A stretch of DNA of 64,000 bases from Gnetum montanum (Eukaryota; Streptophyta; Gnetopsida; Gnetales; Gnetaceae), in contig MNCI01004863.1 in the NCBI GenBank assembly GCA_015680685.1, positions 81,040-145,039 on the forward strand, written 5' to 3'. The first letter of the stretch is position 1. Each line of letters starts with the position of its first letter. Position numbers and translations under genes: made by a program. Positions 53,924 through 64,000 of the stretch are shown here, piece by piece. The notes below the pieces were generated by a model, which worked only from the letters and a program-made list of their open reading frames with translations, had not been told where the DNA came from and did not search any database.

Positions 53924-54798
53924 TGATGAGTCATAGATTGGCTATGTCAATGAGGTCTCATTGACTAGGCCCCATCGACACATCATTCAATGTGTTGACG
54001 TGGCCCCATCAAAACAAGGTTTGTTCTTGCCTATAAATACATGCCAACCAACTATGTTTAGGAATCATCTCATCATAGTTGTAGTAAAGCTCTTGCAATT
54101 TTTACATTCAAGAGTTAGAATATTTTCTTGAGTGCTTACAACAGGAGTTATTGAGTGTACGAATCTTTATTTGAGCACTATTGTACCTAAGCACAATAAT
54201 GTATGTGACAATAAAGACAAACTTCTTGATATACCTTGCAACATTTTGGATAGCCTAAATATTTTATTCATGCATTTAATGTTTTCAATCATTTATTTAG
54301 TGTTCCTTAGTAATTAAGCTAATTAAGCGAGATAAGCTAAATAGTGATTAAGCAAACACATAAGTACAACCACTTTTAGCATGTGTATGAAATTTGGTAA
54401 TCCTAGTAACACTTAACACTTGGTAACCCAAAAACATTATATGTGTTTAGGATGTGTACAGCAAGTGGGATTGGATACTTATGTTAGGACTAGTTACACA
54501 ATAGTTAGCCAATTATATTAAAGTAAACATTGAATTACTTTATTCTTTATCCTATTTATTTCAAGTATCAAAACCATAAAAAAAAAGTGATAAAATCCAC
54601 GTGCCTCAATTACACTTAAATCATATCCTTGAGCTTCACAAGTGTAGTTGGAAAGACAACAAATGTTCTCAATGCCTAGTTCACTTCCTAGAGAACTAGT
54701 GCAACAAAAAACTATAGAGTCCACAAAATTTGACCAGATCATGTATAAACACTTTGTGATTCATATGTTTGGGTGTAGGGGTACCTTTCTACTCATCA
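53924..54798 (+). repeat. LTR of element F (875 bp)
   Basis: It begins TGATGAGTCATAG and ends CTACTCATCA, the same inverted ends as E. It has the GGTGTAGGGGTACC-type 3' end (GGGTGTAGGGGTACCTTTC) and a TATA box TATAAATA at 54032-54039. It has pol remnant on its left and primer site plus gag on its right. Confidence 0.85.
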
Positions 54799-54820
54799 TT
54801 GCTTCCATTGGTAGGAACTC
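54799..54820 (+). other. Decayed primer-binding site of element F (tRNA-Asp type)
   Basis: TTGCTTCCATTGGTAGGAACT follows the LTR end and matches about 13 of 21 positions of the Athila-type site. Confidence 0.45.
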
Positions 54821-54939
54821 TTTTTGTTTGAAACATGCACTATCTACGATTAGTGGACATCATTAACATCATTGAATGAACCCTAAGGTTAACATTATTC
54901 TCACACATAATACAATTACATAACCACACTGATATTTTA

Positions 54940-56720
54940 TTTGCTTGTAAAATTTCTACTTCTCATAAGCATGATGATGCTAAACCATCAGTCCCTCAAG
55001 AATGCAAGGTGGTATATACTCATTCAGATGAGCATGTGCCTAATTTCACCTTCATCCTATACCAAGATGAACAATTGTGATGGCATGACATGGAAGGCAA
55101 CATTGTAATGCCTCCCAATCAATTTGTGATCATGATGTTATTTCAAACTCTTAAGAATTCAGGCATCCATGATCTTCATGAGGAGTATGTTGTGCATGAT
55201 TATGACTATTGAAACTACCATCTCATTAAAAAACAATGGTAGAGAGATCGACACCAAGAGAAGCAACATGAGTTTGTGAAGGGAAAATAATTTACCAATC
55301 CCTTGTTCTTGTTGAACCAAGATGACAATGAGGACCCTCCCTTTGGGGACTCTCAACATGAAAATTCTCCATCCATCATTACTAGTGATGAGGATGTGAC
55401 CCTGAATTTGTGATCCACTATCAACAATCCTAGTTCAAGTAAAGATGGTAGTCAAGGTAGGGGCTTAGACAAGTATCAAGATGAAAAGAAACTTAATGAA
55501 CATAGCTATGACAACTAAAGGGGAGTCAACAAATACAATGGTGGTGGTAGTCCTCCTCCCTCTTCATCCTCTTCATATACATCTTCTTCTTTCTCTTCTT
55601 CTGGTTCTAAGAAATGTCACAAAAGGAATAATCATGATGGAGGTAAATAGTGGAACAATAATATTAATTGTCAATCCCACAATGAACAAAGGGGTAATAG
55701 GGGACATCATTGGTGATAATGAAATAATGATGATGATGAGCCTTTACTGGAAACCCAAAGTATGCTAAATATTGTAGAGCCTATCAAATTTCCAACCAAG
55801 CATGTGAGAAATAGTCAGATCAAGCACCTAAACATGAATAATATTCCAAGATTTGAGGAGGGATATAACCCTTATCCCAAAAAACATCTATAAGTCTTTC
55901 ATGATTCTTGCACCTTACAAAACATAGAAAACAACTGGAAAAAATTGAAGCTATTTCCTAGGACACTCATCAAAGAGGTAGAAAGCTAGTATCAATCATT
56001 GCAACCTAAATCTATTCATAGATAAAGTACCATGTTGGAACTACTTAATGACAAATACCAGATGTACTCTAGAGTGTCTAATTTGAGAAGGAAAATCCAA
56101 GGCTGGAAATAGGGAACACATGAATCCTTGGATGCTGCCATGGGTAGATATTATTCTCTCTTACACCAATGCCCTAGCCATGCTTATTCTCAGAGGGAAC
56201 AACTCTTCCACATCATATATGAGCTTAGAGTAGAAACTAAAAAACCTCTTTGGGTTTATGCCCAAGGGAGGCTATCTAAACTAAGAGCTCATCAGATCCA
56301 AAGGTTGATTGAGTAGTTAGTAAAATAAAAAGGTGAGTTGCAAAAGTGGGATAATGTAAAGGAATATAATAGAAACCCTTCCATTAGGAAAAGGAAGGTG
56401 TAATTCTATGATGAGGAGGAGTCATCAATTGATGAGGTGGTAAACAACAAAACCTTACCCATAGAAAAATTTGTTTTTGATATTTTGATAAAGGCTAGTA
56501 AATTATGGAACTCTTTGGATGAAAAATTTCAAACTACTATGAAGATTTCTAAAGAATCCAAAGAGCAGAATAGGCAGAAGGTAGAAAGAAGATAAATGTG
56601 CCTAACAAAGAGGTAAGGGAAAAGTTATTGCAGTAGAAGAAGTTATGGAGATAGACTCTGATGATGATGTTGGATGTGACATTTGTCAATATGACCATCC
56701 TAAGGGATGTTTCCATCCAC
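54940..56720 (+). pseudogene. gag: Element F gag (Athila-like)
   Basis: The N-terminal part is PSVPQECKVVYTHSDEHVPN with FVIMMLFQTLKNSGIHDLH (54985-55180). A serine-rich, low-complexity stretch follows (55540-55720). The capsid core (55790-56320) has NWKKLKLFPRTLI, LELLNDKYQMYSRVSNLRRK and the open end AAMGRYYSLLHQCPSHAYSQ. A zinc knuckle CDICQYDHPKGC lies at 56674-56710. Multiple stops occur. It parallels E gag. Confidence 0.8.
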
Positions 56721-57400
56721 TATCACACTTATAATAGTTTGAGGTGTATGCGTTGAATCCTTGACTAGCATGAAGACAAGCACCTAGACAATTGCCTTAT
56801 CCTTAAGGTAATTCAAGGCAATTACACTAGCAACAACAAGCTTACTATCCAAGTGGAGCTCCACCACAACCATATGAGCAATACCAGTAGTGACAGCAAC
56901 CACAAGCATGGGGATTGCCACCACTAAGATAGTAGTACCCTTATAGGCAACCAAATCCATATAAGTATTATGTTTAGCAACTTTTTTCTCCATGAAGCTC
57001 TACTAGCCATCCCTCATTTCAACATCATTATTATCCTCCAAAGTATCATCAAACTCATCTACCATCTACTTGAGGGAAGCCCCCATATCCATACCATCCT
57101 CCACATCCATTTTCACATATCACTTGATCCTCAACCTAGTTGCATCTTGCTCCATCTATGCAGGAAAAAATTCTCTCATAGTTGTAGCAATGAAATGCTA
57201 CAAGGGTTGTAAATTTACAACTAGCCTTCCAACCGAGTGGTTTAGATAATTAATCTATGAAATGACCATTTTTCCAATCCAACAGTCCTCCTAGACCCTC
57301 ACAACCTATTGTGGTTGGTCATCCTTTATCTTTAGCACCCTCATCCTCTACATCAAACAAATTCAAAGGCCTTTGAAACCAAATTAGATACACACTATGA
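56721..57400 (+). mobile_element. Element F, linker between gag and protease; no intact gene
   Basis: This is a glutamine/proline-rich decayed stretch (56780-57180) comparable with 45540-45790 in E. Open frames here are short and not conserved. Confidence 0.5.
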
Positions 57401-57960
57401 TGTTAATTGAAGTTGTCTCTGATTGGATCAAGGCTAGAAACCTTCCCACAAAAAGATCTGACTTGGGAAGTCCTCTTATTTACTTATAGATCACTAGACA
57501 TGAGCCATGCAAGGCTCTTCTTGATTCTTGTTCTTGTGTCAATATCAACTTCTACGACATGTATAAGGCCTAGAACCTACCATCTCTCAAGAAGAGTAAT
57601 ATTTTTTTGAAATTGTTACACTAGTCAATCACTATTCCTTTGGAATTAGTGGAGGACATTGTGACTATAGTTTGTGGATGGTTCTATTGTACTGATTTTC
57701 TAGTGATCAAGGTAGAAATCTACAAAGGCAACTTTCCCATCATTATGGAATGTGCATGGTTAACTCTGACAGCAACACACCATGCATGGAACCTACTAAG
57801 AGTGTGACATGTGCTTATGTCAAGGGTGTGGATGAACTTAAGCAGGTTCATCACCAACTCCCTAATGATAAAGTCAATGATACCTATTGGGGAGAGTTGA
57901 AAATCCCTAATAATTTCAAGTAAGAGCCCCTAGAGTTAAAAAAATCTACTAGTTGGCATG
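57401..57960 (+). pseudogene. pro: Element F protease
   Basis: CKALLDSCSCVNINFYDMY (57508-57565) stands where the family has KALLDLGSSVN; the catalytic Asp remains but the Gly is replaced. IPLELVEDIVTIVCGWFYCT and VEIYKGNFPIIMECAWLTL (57640-57775) match the rest of an Athila protease domain. Stops and a frameshift break it. Confidence 0.75.
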
Positions 57961-58139
57961 GAGTATGCATTTTTTTTAAAATGGCAAGTTGGTTATCAAC
58001 AATGCAAATCTTGCTCTTGAACAAGAAGACAAGCTATTGAAGGTGGTCAACAAATGCCCAACAACCTTTTCTTGGTCATATCCTAACATGATTAGAATTA
58101 ATCCAAGGATATGTTAGCATCATATCTACACTAACTTGA

Positions 58140-59400
58140 CCATGAATCCAAGAAGACAAACACAAAGGTAGTTGCACCCTCAGTTGAAACAGGTCATCAA
58201 AGTGAAAATAGAATAACTCCTCAAGGTGGGATTCCCCTATTCCATTGTGAATAGTGAGTGGATTAGCTCACTCGTAATTATGCAAAAGAAAGATGATAAG
58301 TGGTGAGTTTGCATAAAATTTAGGCCATTGAATATGGCAACATTTAAAGATCATTTTTCATTATCATTTGTAGACCAAGTGTTAGACATCATATCTAGGA
58401 TTTGCTATTATAGATTCTTGGATTGTTATAGTGGCTATAACCAAATCCAAATTGTGCTAGAAGATTAGGCCAAAATAACATTCACAACACCCTGGGAAAC
58501 TTTTGCATATTGCAAGATGTCATTTAGTCTATGCAATGCCCTTGCAACATTTCAATGCCTGGTTCTTAGTATTTTTCAATAATAGATTGGTAACAAGATA
58601 GAAGTATTTATGGATAACTTCTCTACATATGGGGCTACATTTGAGCAAGTTCTAGATTTCCTTGAGTAAGTACTAAAAAGATGTGTTGAAAAAACCCTTA
58701 GGCTCAATTGGTAGAAAAGCCATTTAATGATCCAAGAAGGCATAGTACTAGGGCATAGAATTACTTAGGACCTTGAAAAGATAAGGATCATCCAAGGAAT
58801 CACATGTCAGCCAGTGACAATCAAAGATGTCTAATCATTCTTTGGACACACTGGCTACAACTAGCGATTTATAGAGAGTTTCTTTAAGATTGCAAAGCCA
58901 TTGGTCGAGCTTATAAGAAAGATGCTCCATTCATCTAGACCAAGGAGTATGGACATGAATTTCAATTGCTAAAGGAAAAACTTGTAGAGACTCCAATTCT
59001 ATGTGCACTAGACTAGTCCAAACCATTTCATATAATGATAGATGCATCTAATTATTCCTTTGGAGTTGTGCTTACATAGTTGGATAATAAAAAAACATCC
59101 ATACTACATCCACTATGCAAGCCAAAGAATTGTGGAGTGCATAGTTGAATTACACCATAATTGAGAAAGAACTAATGGAAATGGTGTATGCTCTTTAAAA
59201 GTTTAGGTACTATGTGCTTGGCTATAAAGTGTTTTTGCACATCCTCTTCCTAATGAACAAGCCAATAGTGAGCCCTCGTATCATACAATGGCTTATGATC
59301 TTGTAGGAATTTGATCTCAAAATGGTAGATCAAAAAGGAACTAAGAATGTGATCACTGACCATCTCTCTCGATTAAGATGGGATAATGAAGAGGAGGAGA
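58140..59400 (+). pseudogene. pol: Element F reverse transcriptase and RNase H (Athila lineage)
   Basis: EWISSLVIMQKKDDKW (58256-58305), RPLNMATFKDHFSLSFVDQV (58320-58380), CYSGYNQIQIVLED (58427-58468) and FMDNFSTYG (58612-58638) are visible. The last corresponds to the FMDDFSVYG box typical of Athila, with one catalytic Asp changed to Asn. The connection region (SFFGHTGYN, 58838-58864) and the RNase H remnant (58900-59360) follow, ending in ADHLSRL-like DHLSRLRWD (59360-59385). Only one RNase H is present, unlike A and B. Confidence 0.85.
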
Positions 59401-59439
59401 GTCCACTCTTTGATCAATTTCTAGATGAATTCCTCTTTA

Positions 59440-60690
59440 TAGGAGAAATAAATGACCAAGTACCTACCAAATCAAAATGATATGATGGCATCATCACTTA
59501 CCTTCTCACTCAAGAGATGCCACAAGATTTGGACTTTAGGAAGAAACATTAGTTTCTTCATCAGGTCAAGTACTTCATGGAAATCAATAGACACCTTTAT
59601 AAGGTATGCACTAATGACCTTGTTCATTGATGTGTCCTTGGTGCAAACCAATTGTGTATTCTCCAAGACGCTCACAAAGGTCCTTGTGAAGGCCACTATG
59701 TAGGAAGACATATGATCATAGAAATCTTAATGGCATGATACTATTGGCTTACAATCTTTAGATATGCCCACCAATTTGTCTGATCTTGTGAATGCTATCA
59801 ACGAGATGGTGACATGACAATTTGAATGGAGGATCCTCCATAGTGGATTCAACCACTACAACCCTTTGATGTATGGTGCATAGACTTCATGGGTTCCATC
59901 ACATCTATGTCTAATGGAAAGACATACATCATTGTAGCAATTGACTACTACATCAAATGTGTAGAAGTAGCAACTGTCACTGACTGTACATCATCAAGTA
60001 CTACTCGATTTATATAACAATATATTGTAAATATGTTTGGTGTGATGCATGCATTAATTTTTTATAATGGAACCCATTTTATTGGTGCCACCTTTCAAAA
60101 GTTGATGCAACATTGAGGCGTGGAACATAAATTAATAACACCCTATCACCCCTAAGCCAACAATCAAGCAAAAGTCACCAATAGGAAAATTCCAAAGATC
60201 CTAACAAGGACCATAAGAAAATATAGGAGAAACTAGAGCACAAAACTCAATGACACCCTTTAGGCCTATTGCTCCACATGGAAACTCCCCATAGGTAACT
60301 TTCCCTATGAGCTGGTGTACGGAAAAATTCCAACACTTCTAGTCCAATCCAAGCTCCATACACTTTTAATAGCCTATTACTTGGACCTTGACCTAAGCCT
60401 AGCACAAAGAGAAATATTTATCAACCTAAATGTACTAGATGAAAATAAATTGGTGGCCTTATCTTTGAATGAAGTACACAAGGCATACAACAAGAAGTGC
60501 CATGGCCTTAGAATAAGAAAAGTAAACTTTCAACCTAGAGATAAGGTTCTCTACTAGAACCTCATACATGTATCCCAAAATACAAAGTTTCAAACATTGT
60601 GGGAGGGACCTTATATAATTTATAAAACCTTTCCCTATGTGGACATGTTAATATACAAACCTGGAAGCCCACATAGAAAGTAGTTGGTTA
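59440..60690 (+). pseudogene. pol: Element F integrase
   Basis: The zinc-binding part is decayed (HHC region near 59640-59810). PFDVWCIDFMGSIT (59860-59900) is the Athila-type WGIDFMG block with the first catalytic Asp. The second is changed (FYNGTHF near 60062, where the family has SDGGTHF), and the Glu is changed in NNQAKVTNRK (60160-60190). YELVYGKIPTL (60307-60339) and LWEGPYIIYKTFP (60598-60636) mark the C-terminal end, without a chromodomain. It stops near 60680, just before the gap. Confidence 0.85.
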
Positions 60691-60730
60691 ATATCTAATA
60701 AGTGAAACCTTTTCTAAAGCCAAGACAAGC

Positions 60731-61465
60731 NNNNNNNNNNNNNNNNNNNNNNNNNNNNNNNNNNNNNNNNNNNNNNNNNNNNNNNNNNNNNNNNNNNNNN
60801 NNNNNNNNNNNNNNNNNNNNNNNNNNNNNNNNNNNNNNNNNNNNNNNNNNNNNNNNNNNNNNNNNNNNNNNNNNNNNNNNNNNNNNNNNNNNNNNNNNNN
60901 NNNNNNNNNNNNNNNNNNNNNNNNNNNNNNNNNNNNNNNNNNNNNNNNNNNNNNNNNNNNNNNNNNNNNNNNNNNNNNNNNNNNNNNNNNNNNNNNNNNN
61001 NNNNNNNNNNNNNNNNNNNNNNNNNNNNNNNNNNNNNNNNNNNNNNNNNNNNNNNNNNNNNNNNNNNNNNNNNNNNNNNNNNNNNNNNNNNNNNNNNNNN
61101 NNNNNNNNNNNNNNNNNNNNNNNNNNNNNNNNNNNNNNNNNNNNNNNNNNNNNNNNNNNNNNNNNNNNNNNNNNNNNNNNNNNNNNNNNNNNNNNNNNNN
61201 NNNNNNNNNNNNNNNNNNNNNNNNNNNNNNNNNNNNNNNNNNNNNNNNNNNNNNNNNNNNNNNNNNNNNNNNNNNNNNNNNNNNNNNNNNNNNNNNNNNN
61301 NNNNNNNNNNNNNNNNNNNNNNNNNNNNNNNNNNNNNNNNNNNNNNNNNNNNNNNNNNNNNNNNNNNNNNNNNNNNNNNNNNNNNNNNNNNNNNNNNNNN
61401 NNNNNNNNNNNNNNNNNNNNNNNNNNNNNNNNNNNNNNNNNNNNNNNNNNNNNNNNNNNNNNNNN
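60731..61465. other. Assembly gap (735 N)
   Basis: All positions are N. The junction of F with the following accessory gene cannot be read. Confidence 0.99.
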
Positions 61466-62200
61466 ATTGAGGGGATGGATCAATCTTGGAGTGATGATGT
61501 GAAGTCACTGAAAGTGGTTGGTTTTGATCTAGACTAAAGATGGATCTTCTCACATCATTTTAAAAACAAGCTCCACAAGGGACTTCTTATGACCTCAATT
61601 TGGGATTCCATCCCACCTCCTTCATCATCCATTTATGCTACCTATAACTCACCTCATTCCTAGTTTCTATGTTATGTTCAATGTCTTAGTTTGACATGTT
61701 GCAATTCCTGGATAGATTCTTCTAAGTTGGTCCTTAACTTTTCACAACCATTAATCAACTATGGGGCTCATTAACTCCTTAGTTAAGGTTATGCAAGGGT
61801 AAAAATGGGCCTATGTCTACTATGGGAAGGACCCACTTGCATATCTCTTGGTTGGAATAGTTCAGCCCCTTACCTTAGACATTTCCTCAATCATATCCTT
61901 CACATGCCCCATTGTGCATCCAGCTCTGTGCTCCTTAAACTTTCATAAATAAAATTCTCCAACCATTTTCACAATCTTCTAAATTTTATAAACTCTAACA
62001 CCCTCTTCTACTATTTTCATCATGTTAATGGCTTTTTAGGCTTCTATTTAACTTCCATTTCACACAAAAATTTCTTATATTTTCAAAGTTTCCCAAAGTC
62101 AACGATGGTCAATAGCCACATCGACTAGGTCTAGTCGACATAGTTGACTGCATTGATAGGTCCTCATCAATTAGGCCCCCTTGATGCAACACAACAAGTC
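61466..62200 (+). other. Noncoding stretch upstream of the accessory gene
   Basis: It is AT-rich, with no protein similarity. Near 62095-62170 are several TCGAC/TTGAC direct repeats (CATCGACTAGGTCTAGTCGAC) similar in style to the LTRs of E and F (6470-6500, 53960-54000). These may be promoter elements. Confidence 0.4.
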
Positions 62201-62208
62201 TATAAATA
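62201..62208 (+). promoter_or_regulatory. TATA box of the accessory gene
   Basis: AGTCTATAAATACTACC is followed by a C/A-rich leader typical of a plant transcript start. A donor site GGAG/GTAAGC lies 150 bases downstream at 62354/62355. Confidence 0.6.
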
Positions 62209-62354
62209 CTACCAAGCACTTTGAAATTTTTATCATTTTCTTTACAACAAGAGAGGGGTTTTGCCATTTTTCAAAGCCCCAAACCTTCTAAATCCCATAA
62301 CTTCCTAACCATTTATCCAAATCACTCTATTCTTCAATCCTATAACTACTGGAG

Positions 62355-62673
62355 GTAAGCTCTTAGTTGTGGGGGCTACAAACCCTAAGGCTTCTAGTAA
62401 GAATCTTTTTAAACATTTTTCTAACTCCCCCCAAAGGGTTAATAAATACAATGACATCAAACCATCAGTTTTTGAGAGTTTGACCCTTCCAACATCCCCC
62501 AATATGACTATATTCACCTATTAACATTAAGATACAATTAAACTATGATTAAAATTAATCAAATTAGCCATAATCACAACTTAGCTAGGTGTAACCTTCC
62601 TTGTGAGATAAGATATCTTAATTGTTTCACATTACACAATAATTGCTAACTCGTGGTCATGTTGTGATTACGG
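62355..62673 (+). other. Predicted leader intron of the accessory gene
   Basis: The donor GTAAGC is at 62355. The acceptor end is decayed, GTGATTACGG instead of GTGATTATAG as in E at 47231-47240. An ATG follows at once in both copies. Confidence 0.45.
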
Positions 62674-64000
62674 ATGATACCAAGACCAAAATGACTGCAG
62701 GAGAAAGGACCATCTCAACCAAGAAAGAAACAATCCAGAATTGGAAGGGGCCAATAAGAATAAGTCAAGAAATAGGTAGAAGAAACCCATGCAATGGAAC
62801 CTCTTCAAGAAGAGCCCAAAGTGGAAAGTATTCAATAGATTCTTGACGAAGAGGTTGCAACAAAACAATCGCAGTGAGGGGAGGAACTAGGGCTCATACC
62901 AAGACTTGAAGTCACATTAACACAAGCCTACCTTGACACAATTAGGGCTCATGATGTCCAATGCTCAGTTCTCTAGGAATTGAACTTTATGTCGTTCTTA
63001 GAACATGCTCCAATAGAGGTAAAGACACTTTCAAATCTATCCCATGTGACCAATCATCACTTCCAGTGGGAAGTGGTATAAGGGAGAGACATACCTCTTC
63101 TAGATCAATAGAAGGGTAGGTTCCACTATCAAAATCAAGGACATTTAGGTGTCCTACTTAGCTGAAGCCATCACATAGGGTCTTAGGTTGCCTAATTCTA
63201 GAACACAATTGGTGGAGCTATCTATACAAGTTGATTCAAAGGTGAAAAAGAAGTGGACTCAATGGTGTTATGAGGTTGACTACAAGGAGTTTTGTGCACT
63301 CACACTAGCATACCTCAATTTCATGGTGAGGCCCAATAAGGTGACTACCTTCTTTGCCTAAGCATGCACCACTCTAAGCAGAAAAATTCTAGCAAACCTT
63401 CCACAATTAATCTATCAAGAGATAGATAAACATTTCAAAGAGAATGAACATGGAAGGAAAACCTTGCCCTTCCCATGCCTTATCAGAAAACTTTGTAAAA
63501 GGGTAGGGATAGTCCGCTACGTAAACGACACAATCAAGCATACTCCTGTTGCCTCTTGGTCTGAAATGATGAAGGATAAGATGTTTTCCATATCTAAAGT
63601 AGAGGAGCAGCAACCACCACCTCCACCACCTACTTAGGCAACAACACTGGAAGCCCACACTACCATTAAGTGCCTATGAAAAATCTAAGATCAGCTCTTG
63701 CAACAACAAGAGCAGTGAGCAGTAATAAGTGGTGGAGATTCATCTATGTATCAACTTGCAATAAGTCACCTTAATGAAGTGGCTTGAATAATTAGTTAGA
63801 TGGAGGAAGGCGGGCCACTATTAGCCCAAAAAATGTAGCTACCCATGAGATTGAATCTCAATGCCCAAGGGGTGATGATGTCTCTTTCTCAATACCATCT
63901 ATTCTCAGAAATCTCTAGCAATGCTACCTCCTTTTCTATGCACTTGAAGAATGATGAGGGAACAACTGTACTAGTGATGAAGCACCGAGGACAAAAAATA
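62674..64000 (+). pseudogene. Accessory gene remnant, resembling the putative plant transposon protein domain
   Basis: ATG at 62674 is followed by a basic stretch, ELNFMSFLEHAPIEVKTLSN (62985-63040), and then a long near-open stretch from 63242. In it, WTQWCYEVDYKEFCALTLAY, MVRPNKVTTFFA, LANLPQLIYQEIDKHFKENE and LPFPCLIRKLCKRVGIVRYV (63470-63525) recall the domain often called 'putative plant transposon protein', whose members carry a LPFPxLITxLC block. A proline run (QPPPPPPT) ends at a TAG near 63636, and homology-free text follows to the edge. Several stops and at least one frameshift occur. The product's role is unknown. The gene lies downstream of Athila-type pol, where Athila elements carry their extra ORF, but the gap prevents proof that it belongs to F. 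Confidence 0.55.

Overview
This window is nuclear DNA from a large-genome land plant. It is built almost entirely of long, nested and mostly decayed LTR retrotransposons. I see no bacterial genes, tRNA or rRNA genes, CRISPR array or ordinary host gene. The species cannot be assigned from this sequence. Pointers to a plant are the Tat-type and Athila-type Ty3/gypsy proteins, primer sites matching plant tRNA-Asn and tRNA-Asp, plant-type TATA boxes and introns, and heavy C-to-T decay.

Layout. (1) 1-3341: the 5' end of element C (Tat-like, minus strand), with part of gag, primer site and a complete LTR rich in hairpins. It is inserted into the integrase of element D (plus strand, 3347 to about 5850). 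(2) 6341-6932 and 43768-44153: one Athila-like LTR (element E) split by the insertion of element A. (3) 6933-43762: element A (Tat-like, minus strand) with 1.87-1.89 kb LTRs and the target duplication CTTGG. It is itself interrupted by element B. (4) 13626-31292: element B (Tat-like, plus strand) with 1.22 kb LTRs and the target duplication GTATA. (5) 44154-48147: the internal region and 3' LTR of E, which has gag but no recognisable pol. (6) 48148-48852: assembly gap, followed by an inverted E-type LTR piece, an A-type LTR remnant and a Ty1/copia-type LTR remnant. (7) 52200-60730: Athila-type sequence arranged as internal, LTR, internal (element F), ending in a second gap (60731-61465). (8) 61466-64000: an accessory gene remnant with its own TATA box and leader intron.

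The most interesting find is a captured gene lying antisense between protease and reverse transcriptase in both A and B. In B it can be read as eight exons (ATG at 24583, stop at 20212) with GT..AG borders. Reading frame is kept across all seven junctions, with a TATA box upstream and AATAAA downstream. A carries the same gene with matching exons at 32643-37090. Exons 2-3 resemble a plant FCP1/NIF-type HAD phosphatase, but the catalytic aspartates are replaced in both copies. Exon 4 holds a conserved domain I do not recognise, exon 5 is acidic and exon 7 is coiled-coil-like. The gene block is bracketed by the same short 'TTAAACTAGC' repeats that also follow integrase. Its introns and leader carry the same palindromes as the LTRs of the element it sits in (GCGTATACGC in B; GCTACGCTA/TAGCGTAGC in A).

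Inferred order of events: E and D are oldest, A inserted into E, B inserted into A, and C inserted into D. C looks youngest, since its gag is open apart from one stop.
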